From CAZYJR01 sp964647905 (GTDB lineage Bacteria > Desulfobacterota > DSM-4660 > Desulfatiglandales > HGW-15): 64,000 nucleotides of DNA. Each line of letters begins with the position of its first letter. Within the stretch, counting starts at the first letter, position 1. The position numbers were made by a program, and so were the translations under genes. Shown here piece after piece: positions 9,442 to 18,513 of the stretch. Where the stretch lies: positions 28,452-92,451 of the forward strand of contig CAZYJR010000014.1 in NCBI GenBank assembly GCA_964647905.1, written 5' to 3'. The notes under the pieces are model-generated. The model was not told where the DNA came from, did no database searches, and saw nothing but the letters and a program-made list of their open reading frames with translations.

Positions 9442-9616
9442 AACACACCTCTTTATACCCCTAAGAATACATATGGACATACACGTTGTCAAGCACAGCT
9501 GTTTCCTCTGTAGGCTCCGGAGTTTTTACAACTATACAGAATGGATAACCGCTCGGTTTCCCGGGCCGGGTAACCAACAAGCCTCAAAGTTCACCTGAAG
9601 TCCACAAACCCGCAGG

Positions 9617-11797
9617 TCATTGTGCTAGCCTTGGAAGAAATTGCTCATTTCTGCCCTGGAAACTCGATAGTGCCGAGAACTCATTTATGGACGGGCACTC
9701 ACTAGGAGCCTCCTGGGACAAGGTGTCCAGGCCCTCCCTGAGCTCCCTTCGGCTGGCCTCCAACTCCCTGCCCAGGTCCTCGGCCTTCCGCCTCCTCTCC
9801 CGGAGCTCGGAGTACCGCTCTCTGATCCCCTCCTGGTCTTGGACCCAGGCGCGCATCTCTCTGGGCCTGAGAGGCGAGATCCCGGCAGGCACCCAGAGCC
9901 CCTCCCAGGAAGCCAGAATCTCTTCCTTTTCCGCCTCCGCGGCCTCCAGCTTCGCCTTGACCCGCTCCAGCCGGTCGCCCCCGGCCTCCTTGTCGGAAAT
10001 GAGCTTGGCCTTCCTAGCCACCCGCTCGGCCTCGCGCCTCAGCCGGTCGGCCAGGTCGTCCACCCGCCGGACCCTACCCTCATAGGCCTCGGCCGGGTTC
10101 CCTGAGGACTTCCCGCCCTCCGGGGCCGCATTACCTTCCAGCAGCCTCCGCACCACTGACCAGGTCTCTTCCCTCAGCCTTCGAGCCTCGTAGAGGTCCT
10201 CCTCCGAAGGGACCTCGCCCTCGAGCTCCAGCTCGTCCAGCCTCCGCCCGGACTCCGCCAAGGCCTCTTCAAGCCCCATGCATTCGTCTCTCAGGCCGGA
10301 GATCTCTCTTTCGGCCCGCTCCAGGCGCTGATCAAACCCGTCCATGGCCGCCTTGGAAGGCAGGGGCAACCGCTCCAGATCCTCCAGGCCGCCCCGCCAC
10401 AAGGTCTGTCTTTGGAGGGCGGTCTCCAGGGAGCGGAGGGAGATCTCTATCCCGGCAAGCTCCTCATGGTAATGACCCTCCAGGGCCGAGGTCTTGGAGG
10501 CCCTATCCAGTGCGAGCTCCAGCCGTGTTACGTCCGCCGGGGTCCTGGATGCGACCAGCTCCTCTTCCACGGCCTCCAGGCGCGCTGCCGCCCTGGAGAC
10601 CGAGGTCCGGGCGCTCTCCAGGCGCTCCATTATGCGCTCATACTCCTTGCCGAGCTCTTGTATCCCGACCCTCTCCTGCTTCTTGAGTTTTAGGCCCCCC
10701 GCCTGATCCAGGTCCAGGTCGTCGCGGAGCCCGGACAGCATGTCCCTTGCCTCGGCCCTCAGGATGTCCCTGGTTGTCCGGAGGTCGCGCCTGTCCTTGG
10801 CGGCCTTCTGGATGCTCCCCAGCTCCTTGTAGCAGTCCTCGATCAGCTCGGCCCGAGAGAGCAGCGCCTGGTCGACCCGGAGCCGCTCCATGCCCTGAAC
10901 GGTCTCCTCGAGGTCCTTAGCCACCTGGTCCCGGGTGCTCTCGGCCACCCGGAGCTCAGCCAGGGCTTGATGCCTCCGATCCGCGAAATCTTCGGGCAGG
11001 AGTACGGCCCCTGAACAGGACCTCAGCTCCTCCAGGCGCTCCTTGCGCTTTGATATGAGGGGAAGGGCGTCCCGTATTCGCTCCAGGCGGTTCCGCTCGG
11101 CTTCTTTGCCGCCAAGTTCCTTGTCCAACGCTTCTCTACGATCAAGGGCCTCTCGAAGCCCGGCCTCGTGCCGCTCCCACTCCTGACCCGGCAGCTCCGC
11201 CTCTCGTATGAGCTTTCGCTTCTCTTTGAGCTCTGAGATCGCCCTGTTTATCTCCCTGGTGGAGGCGGCCGGGGTGAAAAGGGCCTCGGCCTCGGACTGG
11301 AGCTCCGCCTGGACCTTTCGAAGGCCGGAGATGCCCGCACCGGCGGCAAAAAGGGCCCGGCCCACGTCTCCTCCCCCGCGAATTATCTCCTCCCCGCCGC
11401 GCACCAGGCCCGCGTGGCCAATCCCGAATACGGTGGCGAAGACGTCCTCGCCTATCCCGCCCATGAAATCTTGAAACCACCCCTCGTCCACCGGAGTGTC
11501 GTCCCCGGTGTAACGAAGGGTGTTGGCATTACCTTTTCTGCGTATCACATGGATGGTGCCGCCGTCGCTGTGTCTCAGAACCGCGCCTATCCGCATCTTT
11601 TTGTAGGGGTGGATGAAGTCGTCGGACGACCGGGCGGGGATGCCGTAGAGCATTTGGCGGAGGGCCCTCAGGGCGGAGCTCTTGCCCGCCTCGTTGAGGC
11701 CGTAGAGGAGATGCAGGCCTTCTTTACCCGCGCTCAAGTCCAGGCTGAGGTCGGTGAAGGGCCCGAAGGCCAGGAGATCGAGCCTCAGGATCTTCAT
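9617..11797 (-). pseudogene. YhaN-type AAA ATPase (SbcC/RecF-like), truncated at its 3' end by a 70-bp repeat
   Basis: N-terminal part (726 aa) of an SMC/SbcC-like ATPase that pairs with a YhaO nuclease. MKILRLDLLAFGPFTDLSL and YGLNEAGKSSALRAL give the N-terminal strand and Walker A. A long Arg/Glu/Leu-rich coiled coil fills the rest. Family members are much longer and end in a second ATPase lobe with signature and Walker B motifs; none is present. The last ~23 codons and the stop lie in the repeat at 9629-9698, which explains the foreign tail ending in FLPRLAQ. Translation starts at 11797 in an ATGA overlap with the nuclease gene. The ATPase is probably inactive. Confidence 0.8.
9629..9698 (-). 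repeat. 70-bp repeat, copy 1; probable insertion-sequence end remnant
   Basis: The minus strand starts GTGCCCGTCCATAAATGAG and ends TTTCTTCCAAGG. It is nearly identical to positions 18444-18513 read on the plus strand, with only scattered mismatches, so the two copies are inverted relative to each other. Similarity stops abruptly on both sides. The position inside a broken ATPase gene fits the terminal piece of a transposable element. No transposase adjoins it. Confidence 0.75.
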
Positions 11798-13071
11798 CGC
11801 CCGCCCTCTTCCTTGATCAGGCGCTTTACAAGCATGGGCCTTACCCGCTCCAAGATTCCGCGGATCCAATCCGGATCACCGAGCCGAGAGGCTCCCCCCT
11901 CCTGCTTCAGCTCACGGGGGAGCTTTCGATCGAGGTCCTCCAGGACTCGGCCCAGGGCTTTGAGCTCTTCGGGGTCGGAGGCCAGCTCGTCCATGGTATC
12001 CAGGAGCTCGCGGACCGGGCCGCTGCCGGCCCAGGCTGAGCCCGGATCCAGCGGGGGGGCGGTCCGGACCTTCACCTTCTCCACGTACACCCTGCCCCCG
12101 CCCGCATCCAGGACCGCGGCACGGATCTCCTCGGTCCATCGGTCGGTATCGGACGCCAGTTCGTCATGGGCCCCGGATTCACCGGTGATCTCCACCCGAA
12201 CGGCTAGAGGAAGGCTTGGATTCTCTCCCAAGAGCCCCTCGAGATGCTCAATCACCAAGTCCACCACCCCGTAGCCGTCGCCGGCCCCTGATGCGTCGAT
12301 TTTCAGGATGAACCAGCGGGCCACATCAAGCGTCCTGAAATCCGCTCTTGCCCGGCCGTGCTGATCCACCTCCACCAGCATGCACCCCTTTGGACCGCTC
12401 TCTCCGGGGTGACGGCCCTGGGCGTTTCCGGGGAATACCACGGGCGGATCATGGTGCAGGATCTCCCGCTGGTGTACATGCCCCAGGGCCCAGTACTCAT
12501 AACCCTTGGAAAGGAGCCCTTGCATCGTGCAAGGGGCGTAGGGCTCGTGGCCTTCCCGCCCGGTGGCGCAGGTATGGAGCAGCCCTATATTGAAGCGGCC
12601 CTCTGCCCGCTCCGGATAGCCGGCCGAGAGATCCCGCCTGACAGAAGGGGAGGCGAAGCTCTGCCCGTGGATCGCCACGTCCGGGTCGCTCAACAGGAAG
12701 GTCTGCGGCTCATCCGCAGGGAAGAGCTCCACCCCCTCTGGCAGCCTGAGCGTCTTGGTGATCCTGCTCGCCGCATCGTGGTTGCCCGCGATGATGAACA
12801 CCCGTATGCCGGCCTCCCTGAGCCTTCTAACCTGTGAGATGAAGAAGAGCCCGGTGTTATAGTCCTTCCAATCCCCATCGTAGAGGTCCCCGGCTATCAG
12901 CACGAAGGCGGCCTGCTCGGAGACGGCCAGGCCCACCAGGTTCTCCAGGGCCCGGCGGGTGGCACCCCGGAGCTCCTCCACCGGGGCCCCTTCGTACTCC
13001 TCCAGCCCGCGCATGGGGCTGTCCAGATGAAGATCCGCTGCATGAAGGAACTTGAACTCCGAAGGCGGCAT
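11794..13071 (-). CDS. YhaO-type metallophosphoesterase DNA repair exonuclease (SbcD-like)
   Basis: Calcineurin-like phosphoesterase of the SbcD/Mre11 type, about 425 aa. The metal-site motifs appear in order: FLHAADLHLDSPM (DxH), LIAGDLYDGD (GD), IIAGNHD (GNHD), and later GLLHTCATGREGHEPY and ALGHVHQRE (GHxH). The C-terminal region is variable, as expected for a capping domain. ATG at 13071 is chosen; a TTG six bases earlier is nearer the GGAGG site and also possible. It overlaps the YhaN-type gene by ATGA. In characterised relatives nuclease and ATPase act as one complex, so truncation of the partner probably leaves this protein orphaned. Confidence 0.9.
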   Translation of the reverse strand: MPPSEFKFLHAADLHLDSPMRGLEEYEGAPVEELRGATRRALENLVGLAVSEQAAFVLIAGDLYDGDWKDYNTGLFFISQVRRLREAGIRVFIIAGNHDAASRITKTLRLPEGVELFPADEPQTFLLSDPDVAIHGQSFASPSVRRDLSAGYPERAEGRFNIGLLHTCATGREGHEPYAPCTMQGLLSKGYEYWALGHVHQREILHHDPPVVFPGNAQGRHPGESGPKGCMLVEVDQHGRARADFRTLDVARWFILKIDASGAGDGYGVVDLVIEHLEGLLGENPSLPLAVRVEITGESGAHDELASDTDRWTEEIRAAVLDAGGGRVYVEKVKVRTAPPLDPGSAWAGSGPVRELLDTMDELASDPEELKALGRVLEDLDRKLPRELKQEGGASRLGDPDWIRGILERVRPMLVKRLIKEEGGR

Positions 13072-13117
13072 GCTCAATTATCCTCCATTCCACTGAAACC
13101 GTACTCGATGGATCGAT

Positions 13118-14617
13118 TCATTGATCACCCACAGCCCGGCCGAGGCGGGCCGAATCACGTGCGGGCTGCCTGGAAAAGCCCTTGAATTCCCCCTCCCAGA
13201 CAGGGTCCATGGTCCTTTTCAGCTCCTCGTCATATGCGGACAGGCCCTCGTGATAGGCCCTGTCCTCCATTGCCTCGGCGGCAAAGTCGTCCGAGGGGCG
13301 AACCCCCGAATACCCCTCCAGGATTCCTTGTACCACTTCGTGGTGGTCCCTGATGGGGCATGGGAGGATCAGATTGCCTTTTTCCGCGCTCGACCTCTTG
13401 TAGGCGTAGCGGTCCTGCCAGTCCCTGATGCTCTTGAAGTAGTTCGAATACAGGATGTCATCGAGGCTTCCTCCCCTTTCGTAGACCTCCAGGACATTGT
13501 CACGGTGGTAGGGTATGAACACGCAGGGCATGACGTTTCCGTTCCAGTCAATGTAGAGGTACCCCCCGTTCCTGCCCGCGGCCAGGCACCCGTCCGTCAT
13601 CACCCCCTGGTTCCAGAAGTCAATGTAATTGTATCCACCCTCCTTGATGGCCCATACATTCCTCCTGAACATCTCGAGCCTCTCTTCCGGGTTCACCATA
13701 TCTTTCAGGGTATAGCCCCGGCCGATGGGCATGTACTGAAACAGCCAGCCGTAGAAGACCCCCTGCTCATCAAAACAGAACCTCAGAAAATCTCTGCTGG
13801 TGACCTCGTCCCAATTGTCCCGCGTCGCTTCCACGGAGATGCCGAAGGGGACCCCGGCCTCCCTCAGGAGCTCGAAGGCTTGGAGGATCTTCCTGAAGGT
13901 CCCCTTGCCGCGCCTCCGGTCGGTCTTTTCCTCGAAGCCCTCCAGGGAGACGGCCGGCGTGATATTGCCGGCCTCTGCCATCCGTTCGGCCAGGGAGCGG
14001 TCGATCAGGGTTCCGTTGGTATACACCATGAAGAAGTTGTCATAGTTTTCCCGGGCAAGGTCCAACAGGCCCTTGCCATTGGAATCCCACAAAAAGGGCT
14101 CCCCTCCGGAGACCACGGTAAAGCGTGAATGCCAAAGGGCCGTCTTCTCCCTGACGATCCTGTGGGCGACATCATAGGGCAACGAGTTACCGGTACCGGC
14201 CGCGCTCCCTGCGTAGCATCCGGGACAGCTCAGGTTGCACCGGCGGGTGGGGCTCAGCACGATGAAGCTCGGATAGACCGACTCCTCCTTGTTCAGCTCC
14301 GACCTAAACTCTCTATGGGAGATGTCCTCCACGAATACGTTCCTCACGAATACCTTGACCATCCTGCGAAACACCGCCGGGCTCATCATGCCGCTCCGCA
14401 GGTGATGTTCAGTAGTCCTCATGAGGTTCTTGACAAAGTGAAACTTGAGCTCCTGGGCCGGCCTCAGGGAGTCCTTCTCCTCTTCCACGATGGCCGTCCA
14501 CAGCCTCTCCTCGGCCTTCTTGACCAGGAAGCTCATGACAGGTTTCTTGTCGGCTATCCACACCACCAAGTCGATGAATCTGCTCCATGCCTCAGTGGTT
14601 GCAGCCTTGCCTTTCAT
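13118..14617 (-). CDS. radical SAM protein with SPASM-like C-terminus
   Basis: Radical S-adenosylmethionine enzyme, 499 aa. The cluster motif CNLSCPGCYAG places Cys at residues 127, 131 and 134, followed by the glycine-rich SGGEPFLW segment. C-terminal cysteines in MTDGCLAAGRNGG, NVMPCVF and LPCPIRDHH suggest auxiliary Fe-S clusters of SPASM type. About 110 helical residues precede the core, longer than in minimal members. It follows the dehydratase activator by four bases and is the last gene of that operon. Substrate unknown. The context suggests action on a peptide, cofactor or CoA-linked intermediate, or maturation of the dehydratase; this is inference only. Confidence 0.88.
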   Translation of the reverse strand: MKGKAATTEAWSRFIDLVVWIADKKPVMSFLVKKAEERLWTAIVEEEKDSLRPAQELKFHFVKNLMRTTEHHLRSGMMSPAVFRRMVKVFVRNVFVEDISHREFRSELNKEESVYPSFIVLSPTRRCNLSCPGCYAGSAAGTGNSLPYDVAHRIVREKTALWHSRFTVVSGGEPFLWDSNGKGLLDLARENYDNFFMVYTNGTLIDRSLAERMAEAGNITPAVSLEGFEEKTDRRRGKGTFRKILQAFELLREAGVPFGISVEATRDNWDEVTSRDFLRFCFDEQGVFYGWLFQYMPIGRGYTLKDMVNPEERLEMFRRNVWAIKEGGYNYIDFWNQGVMTDGCLAAGRNGGYLYIDWNGNVMPCVFIPYHRDNVLEVYERGGSLDDILYSNYFKSIRDWQDRYAYKRSSAEKGNLILPCPIRDHHEVVQGILEGYSGVRPSDDFAAEAMEDRAYHEGLSAYDEELKRTMDPVWEGEFKGFSRQPARDSARLGRAVGDQ

Positions 14618-14621
14618 GGTC

Positions 14622-15434
14622 TCACCCCCTCTCGGTTTTTTCTTCGGACTTGAGCGCCATGTCCCTGGCACATACGGCGGCCCCCAAGGCACCCACCAGC
14701 TGCGGCTCCTCGGGGACGTTTACCGGCAGCCGGAAGAGCTCCTTTAGCGCCTCCACCATCCCCTGGTTCTTGGCCACTCCCCCGCTGAAGGTGATCTCGG
14801 GCCTGACCCTCAACCTCCGGCTCATCCCGAACACCCGCCTGGCTATGGATTCGTGAAGCCCGCGGATTATTTCCTCGGGCTTGCGACCCTCGGCGATCAG
14901 CGAGATCACCTCTGACTCGGCGAACACCGTACACATGCTGCTTATGGGCACCCCTTTGCCCGCCTCGAGTGACCGCCCGCCCATGTCCCCGAGCTCCGTC
15001 TCCAGGGCCGCGGCCATCACCTCCAGGAACCTCCCGGTCCCGGCGGCGCACTTGTCGTTCATCGCGAAGTCGGTGACCTTTCCCGACTCATCCAGGGTGA
15101 TCACCTTGCTGTCCTGCCCGCCGATGTCCACCACCGTCCTGGTGCCCGGAAAGAGGCGGCGAGCGCCCTTGGCATGGCACGTGATCTCCGTCACCTCGCG
15201 GTCGGCGAAAGGCACCCTGATTCGCCCGTATCCGGTGGCGACCGCCATGACGATGCGGCCCTCGTCAACCCCCGCTTCCACGAGCGCCTGCGCCATGCAC
15301 CTTCGGGCCGTCTCCCTGGGATTGGATCCGGTCCCGGCTATGGAATGCCCCAGGACTCCTCCGTGTTCATCCAGCAGGAGGGCCTCGGAGGAGAGGGATC
15401 CCACATCAATTCCCGCGTAGATTCCACCGGCCAT
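14622..15434 (-). CDS. BadF/BcrA/HgdC-type ATPase, activator of 2-hydroxyacyl-CoA dehydratase family
   Basis: ATP-driven electron-injecting activator, 270 aa, the usual HgdC length. It shows the ASKHA nucleotide-binding fold: YAGIDVGSLSSEALLLD (phosphate 1), VVDIGGQDSKVI (phosphate 2) and FSGGVAKNQGMVEAL. Cysteines in MNDKCAAGTGRFLE and SSMCTVFAESEV are those that bind the shared [4Fe-4S] cluster at the homodimer interface in HgdC. In the family it donates one low-potential electron to the dehydratase at the cost of ATP. It lies two bases downstream of the larger dehydratase-like subunit gene and just upstream of the radical SAM gene, in one operon. Confidence 0.92.
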   Translation of the reverse strand: MAGGIYAGIDVGSLSSEALLLDEHGGVLGHSIAGTGSNPRETARRCMAQALVEAGVDEGRIVMAVATGYGRIRVPFADREVTEITCHAKGARRLFPGTRTVVDIGGQDSKVITLDESGKVTDFAMNDKCAAGTGRFLEVMAAALETELGDMGGRSLEAGKGVPISSMCTVFAESEVISLIAEGRKPEEIIRGLHESIARRVFGMSRRLRVRPEITFSGGVAKNQGMVEALKELFRLPVNVPEEPQLVGALGAAVCARDMALKSEEKTERG

Positions 15435-15436
15435 GA

Positions 15437-16687
15437 CTACCTCTGCATCTCCAGCATCGCCTGCAGCCTGATCCTTGTCTGCCCCGGGGAGTAATTATCA
15501 GGATCGGCGCCGTCGCCATAAAGTACTATATACGGAACACCCCTTTTTTTCAGCCGATCACCAATAACACCCGCACCCCCGCAGGACTGCCTGCACCCCC
15601 AGTGGGAAAAATGGATTACACCATCAATATGGTAATCCTCCACCATCTTCTCAACCGCCTCCGCCCTCCTCTCCAGCGGGCCGGACCAGACGTTGGAGAC
15701 AATCTTGTCAGCCAGGCTCTCCAGGGGGCTCCAGGGATCCGGCTCGGGCCAATAGACATAGTTCGCCTCTTCGAATGCGACAGCCGCTCCTCCTTGCCCC
15801 AGCATCTCGAAGATATCATTCGGGTAGTAGGGGCGGATATGATGGAGCCAGAGCAGCCGGCTGCTTTCCCGGGGCAGGTATCCGCGTCCCTCCGCGGCTC
15901 TCGCCTCCACCCGGCGGCAGATGGCCTGGAAGAACTTGACCCCCCAAAGGGAGCCGGGGGCATAGAAATTCATTCCCGCCAGATAGCTGAGCGCCTCGCT
16001 GCCCGGGAAAGGCGCAGGAGAGGAGCGGCGCAAGCGGTTTATCCTCACCATTAGCTCCCGGGCCCGGGAGGAGAGGCTGAGGACTTTGACAAAATCACGG
16101 GGGGCCGCATGCAGTCCAAGGAATCTTGAAGCTTCCTGCAGAAGGACCCGGAGCTGGCCCACAATATAATCCCGGGCGCCCTGGTCGCGGTCGTACGGGG
16201 GATCAAGGAAAAGGTGAGGGCATCCATACATCCCGGACAAGTAATTGAAGAACTTGTTCGAGCCTTCGCAGAGCTGGGACGAAGATATGATCAGGTCGGG
16301 CCTGGGAAGGTATCCGCCCAGGGCCAACCCAAGGGCGCAGCGGTAGAATGAGCAGAGGTCGCCGGAAAGATGGGTGCGGCTCTCGGCGATCGCCTGCCTG
16401 CTCCTACCCAGGTGGGCGACCACGGCCGAGGTGATCTCCGGCATGAATGGGACCGCCCCGAGACCGTAGGCGATCTCCACAGGTGTAAAGGCGCTCATCC
16501 AGACGACCGGCTCCTTGCGGGAGTAAGCCCTGCCCGTGATATCAAGGAGAAACCGCATCCATATCTTGAACGCCTCGTTGTCCTCCCTGAGAGTCGCCGC
16601 GTCCAGAAAGGGACGTAGCAGGCGGTAGGCCCAGGGGTTCCGGACCAACTTCCCCAGCACCCTCTCATTTGTCCGCTCGGCCTTCAT
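15437..16687 (-). CDS. 2-hydroxyacyl-CoA dehydratase / double-cubane family subunit (HgdB/BcrC-like), larger subunit
   Basis: D-component family protein, 416 aa. Family-type cysteines are visible in GDLCSFYRCALG, SSSQLCEGSNKF and FSHWGCRQSCGG; the last is the common HWGCRQ signature preceding GDRLKKRGVPYIVLYGD. Homologues bind a [4Fe-4S] cluster and dehydrate 2-hydroxyacyl-CoA, reduce aromatic acyl-CoA, or carry double-cubane clusters. The start at 16687 has a GGAGGGG site and overlaps the preceding subunit gene by 23 bp. No CoA-transferase or CoA-ligase gene adjoins, so a role outside classical amino-acid fermentation is possible. Confidence 0.88.
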   Translation of the reverse strand: MKAERTNERVLGKLVRNPWAYRLLRPFLDAATLREDNEAFKIWMRFLLDITGRAYSRKEPVVWMSAFTPVEIAYGLGAVPFMPEITSAVVAHLGRSRQAIAESRTHLSGDLCSFYRCALGLALGGYLPRPDLIISSSQLCEGSNKFFNYLSGMYGCPHLFLDPPYDRDQGARDYIVGQLRVLLQEASRFLGLHAAPRDFVKVLSLSSRARELMVRINRLRRSSPAPFPGSEALSYLAGMNFYAPGSLWGVKFFQAICRRVEARAAEGRGYLPRESSRLLWLHHIRPYYPNDIFEMLGQGGAAVAFEEANYVYWPEPDPWSPLESLADKIVSNVWSGPLERRAEAVEKMVEDYHIDGVIHFSHWGCRQSCGGAGVIGDRLKKRGVPYIVLYGDGADPDNYSPGQTRIRLQAMLEMQR

Positions 16688-17777
16688 TCCCCTCCAGCAT
16701 CTCCAGAAACGCCTGGATCCGGGTCCTAATTCCACCGCCCGGATCATCCCTCCACTCGCCTTCGATGATAAGGACAGGCACTCCGAGGCCTTCCAGGGCG
16801 GTTCTCAGGGCCGGGGCCTCGTATAGGTAGGGATCGCAAAACTTGAGGGAATGGAAGATAATCCCCCTGGCCCCGCTCCTCGAGATCTCACCCCTTATGT
16901 AGTCCATCCTGCGCGCCGAGTCCCACATCCTGGCGCAGGGGGCCTTGTGCAGATAGGCCTCGCTCAGGACCGCCAGCGGATCCCCGGCAACAGGGATTTG
17001 GGGGCGGAAACGTCCGGCGGTACAAAGGTCGGCCGCCACCACCTCGCCCCCCGAATCCTCTAAGAGCCGCACCAAGCCGTCCCCGCATATAGGAGACCCT
17101 GAGACCATGACCTTGACACCCTTAGGCGGCTTGCTCGATCCTGCCTCCAGCTCTGAGACCACCGCCCCCAGGGCCCGGTTGAATTCCCGCCTTGGGACGC
17201 CGCAGCCTGAATTCACGATATGAAGAATATCGCTGCGCCGCAAGGGCGGATCTCCCCGGCCCTGGAGCTCCAGGAGGCGGCTGCACAGAAACCCGGTCCG
17301 GTTGGCCTCTTCGATGGCCTGAAACAGGCGCTCGCCTGTGACCTCCACTCGATAAAACTCCTCTACGGCCCTTGCCAGCCTCTCCAGTCTTCCCCTGAAA
17401 TAGTATAGAGCAGAGGGCCCTAAGACGCGGGGGAGGTCAAGCATGAAAGAAAACCCGGACCCGTGGTAATACCGCCATGCATCGTATACCCGCCTCATCC
17501 CGTCGCACGTGTTGACCATGACGATCCCGGTAAGCGACGAGAGTTCTCCGCTAACGGCTCTTCCCAGGGAGGCCTTTATCAGGGGGCAGAAGTTTGGATC
17601 CAGATACGCATCCCCGCCGGCCGGAGTCGGCTCGGGCATGATCCGCCTGGGCGTAAGCCCCGCCGCCTCCAGGATCTCCACCGGCAGGTAGGTGCAAGTC
17701 CAGCCCACTTCCCGAGATACCTGCCTCGATTCATCGAGCGCCAGCTTCTCTTTCCAGTACGACACGGAAACCGCCAC
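16665..17777 (-). CDS. 2-hydroxyacyl-CoA dehydratase / double-cubane family subunit, smaller subunit
   Basis: Second D-component family protein, 370 aa. It starts at a GTG (17777) with a GGAGG site five bases upstream. Conserved-looking cysteines fall in CTYLPVEILEAAG, DPNFCPLIKASLG, MVNTCDGMRRVYD, GSPICGDGLVRLLE, ADLCTAGR and FHSLKFCDPYLYEAP. The NTCDGMRR and KFCDPY segments match the subunit family of 2-hydroxyglutaryl-CoA dehydratase and benzoyl-CoA reductase. It is the first gene of a leftward operon: small subunit, large subunit, activator, radical SAM. It faces a response regulator gene across a 184-bp intergenic region. Confidence 0.88.
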   Translation of the reverse strand: MAVSVSYWKEKLALDESRQVSREVGWTCTYLPVEILEAAGLTPRRIMPEPTPAGGDAYLDPNFCPLIKASLGRAVSGELSSLTGIVMVNTCDGMRRVYDAWRYYHGSGFSFMLDLPRVLGPSALYYFRGRLERLARAVEEFYRVEVTGERLFQAIEEANRTGFLCSRLLELQGRGDPPLRRSDILHIVNSGCGVPRREFNRALGAVVSELEAGSSKPPKGVKVMVSGSPICGDGLVRLLEDSGGEVVAADLCTAGRFRPQIPVAGDPLAVLSEAYLHKAPCARMWDSARRMDYIRGEISRSGARGIIFHSLKFCDPYLYEAPALRTALEGLGVPVLIIEGEWRDDPGGGIRTRIQAFLEMLEGNEGRADK

Positions 17778-17804
17778 GATATCCTCCGGAGATAGTGTAA
17801 GTCC

Positions 17805-17864
17805 ATGCTATCACGAGCGACTTTCATGTCAAACTGAATATAAGTATAAAGGCTCGCTTGACAA
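17805..17864 (-). promoter_or_regulatory. two tandem sigma-70 promoter candidates for the dehydratase operon
   Basis: On the minus strand a distal pair TTGTCA (17859-17864) and TATATT (17837-17842) is spaced by 16 bp. A proximal pair TTGACA (17827-17832) and TAGCAT (17805-17810) is also spaced by 16 bp. Both point at the GTG start at 17777. The distal -35 overlaps a plus-strand -35 candidate for the response regulator, so the two directions may interfere. Confidence 0.45.
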
Positions 17865-17887
17865 TCCTGGTCCAAACGCAGCATACT
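17858..17887 (+). promoter_or_regulatory. sigma-70 promoter candidate for the response regulator gene
   Basis: TTGACA at 17858-17863 and a weak -10 CATACT at 17882-17887, spaced 18 bp, about 75 bp upstream of the response regulator start. The -35 is perfect but the -10 is poor. Confidence 0.4.
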
Positions 17888-17961
17888 AAGCTGGACTCTC
17901 AAGTTTACTAGACTGAGACTTAAAAACCAACTCTGATGTCAATTGAATCAGGAGGCTTGGT

Positions 17962-18444
17962 ATGGAAGAGCACTGGCTGTTGGATTACAAGAGGGTACTA
18001 GCGGTTGACGATGAGCAGGATATATTGGTATCGCTGAAAGATCTCCTCCCAATGTGTGAGGTGGTGACGGCTCAAGGCTTCGATAAGGCAAAGGAGCTTC
18101 TTGAAAATGAATATTTTGATATAGCCATTCTGGATATTATGGGAGTCGATGGATATCAGTTATTGGAAATCGCCAAGAAGAGAAATGTAATCCCGGTAAT
18201 GCTTACAGCACATGCCCTTACTCCCGAAGATCTGGAAAAATCCTATGCAAGAGGTACAGCCTCCTACATCCCCAAAGAGAGGATTTCAGACATAGCGACC
18301 TACCTGAATGACATCCTGGAGGCCGAGGAAAAAGGGAAAAGCCCCTGGTGGCGATGGCTGGACCGCCTCGAGGCATATTTCAACAAGCGATTCGGATCGG
18401 ATTGGAAAAGAGAGGAAAGCACGCTCCTCAAGGACCTTAAGTAG
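17962..18444 (+). CDS. response regulator receiver protein with short C-terminal extension
   Basis: Phosphoacceptor protein, 160 aa. The receiver domain fills residues 10-125: acidic pocket VDDEQD, phosphoacceptor Asp in DIAILDIMGVDG, the T/S switch in VMLTAHA and a late basic residue in YIPKERIS. The remaining ~35 residues (SPWWRWLDRLEAYFNKRFG) form an amphipathic helix rather than a DNA-binding domain. It is probably a single-domain regulator acting by protein contact. ATG at 17962 has a CAGGAGG site. No histidine kinase adjoins it. The stop codon ends exactly where the 70-bp repeat begins. Confidence 0.9.
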   Translation: MEEHWLLDYKRVLAVDDEQDILVSLKDLLPMCEVVTAQGFDKAKELLENEYFDIAILDIMGVDGYQLLEIAKKRNVIPVMLTAHALTPEDLEKSYARGTASYIPKERISDIATYLNDILEAEEKGKSPWWRWLDRLEAYFNKRFGSDWKREESTLLKDLK

Positions 18445-18513
18445 TGTCCATCCATAAATGAGTTCTAGGCACTAGCGAGTTTCCAGGGCAGAAATGAGCA
18501 ATTTCTTCCAAGG
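18444..18513 (+). repeat. 70-bp repeat, copy 2; inverted relative to the copy at 9629-9698
   Basis: It begins GTGTCCATCCATAAATGAG at the last base of the response regulator stop codon and ends TTTCTTCCAAGG. With copy 1 it brackets an 8.7-kb segment holding the truncated ATPase, the nuclease and the dehydratase operon. After the repeat the plus strand stays open in one frame to a stop near 18608, possibly the end of a degraded transposase, which I cannot identify. Confidence 0.75.
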
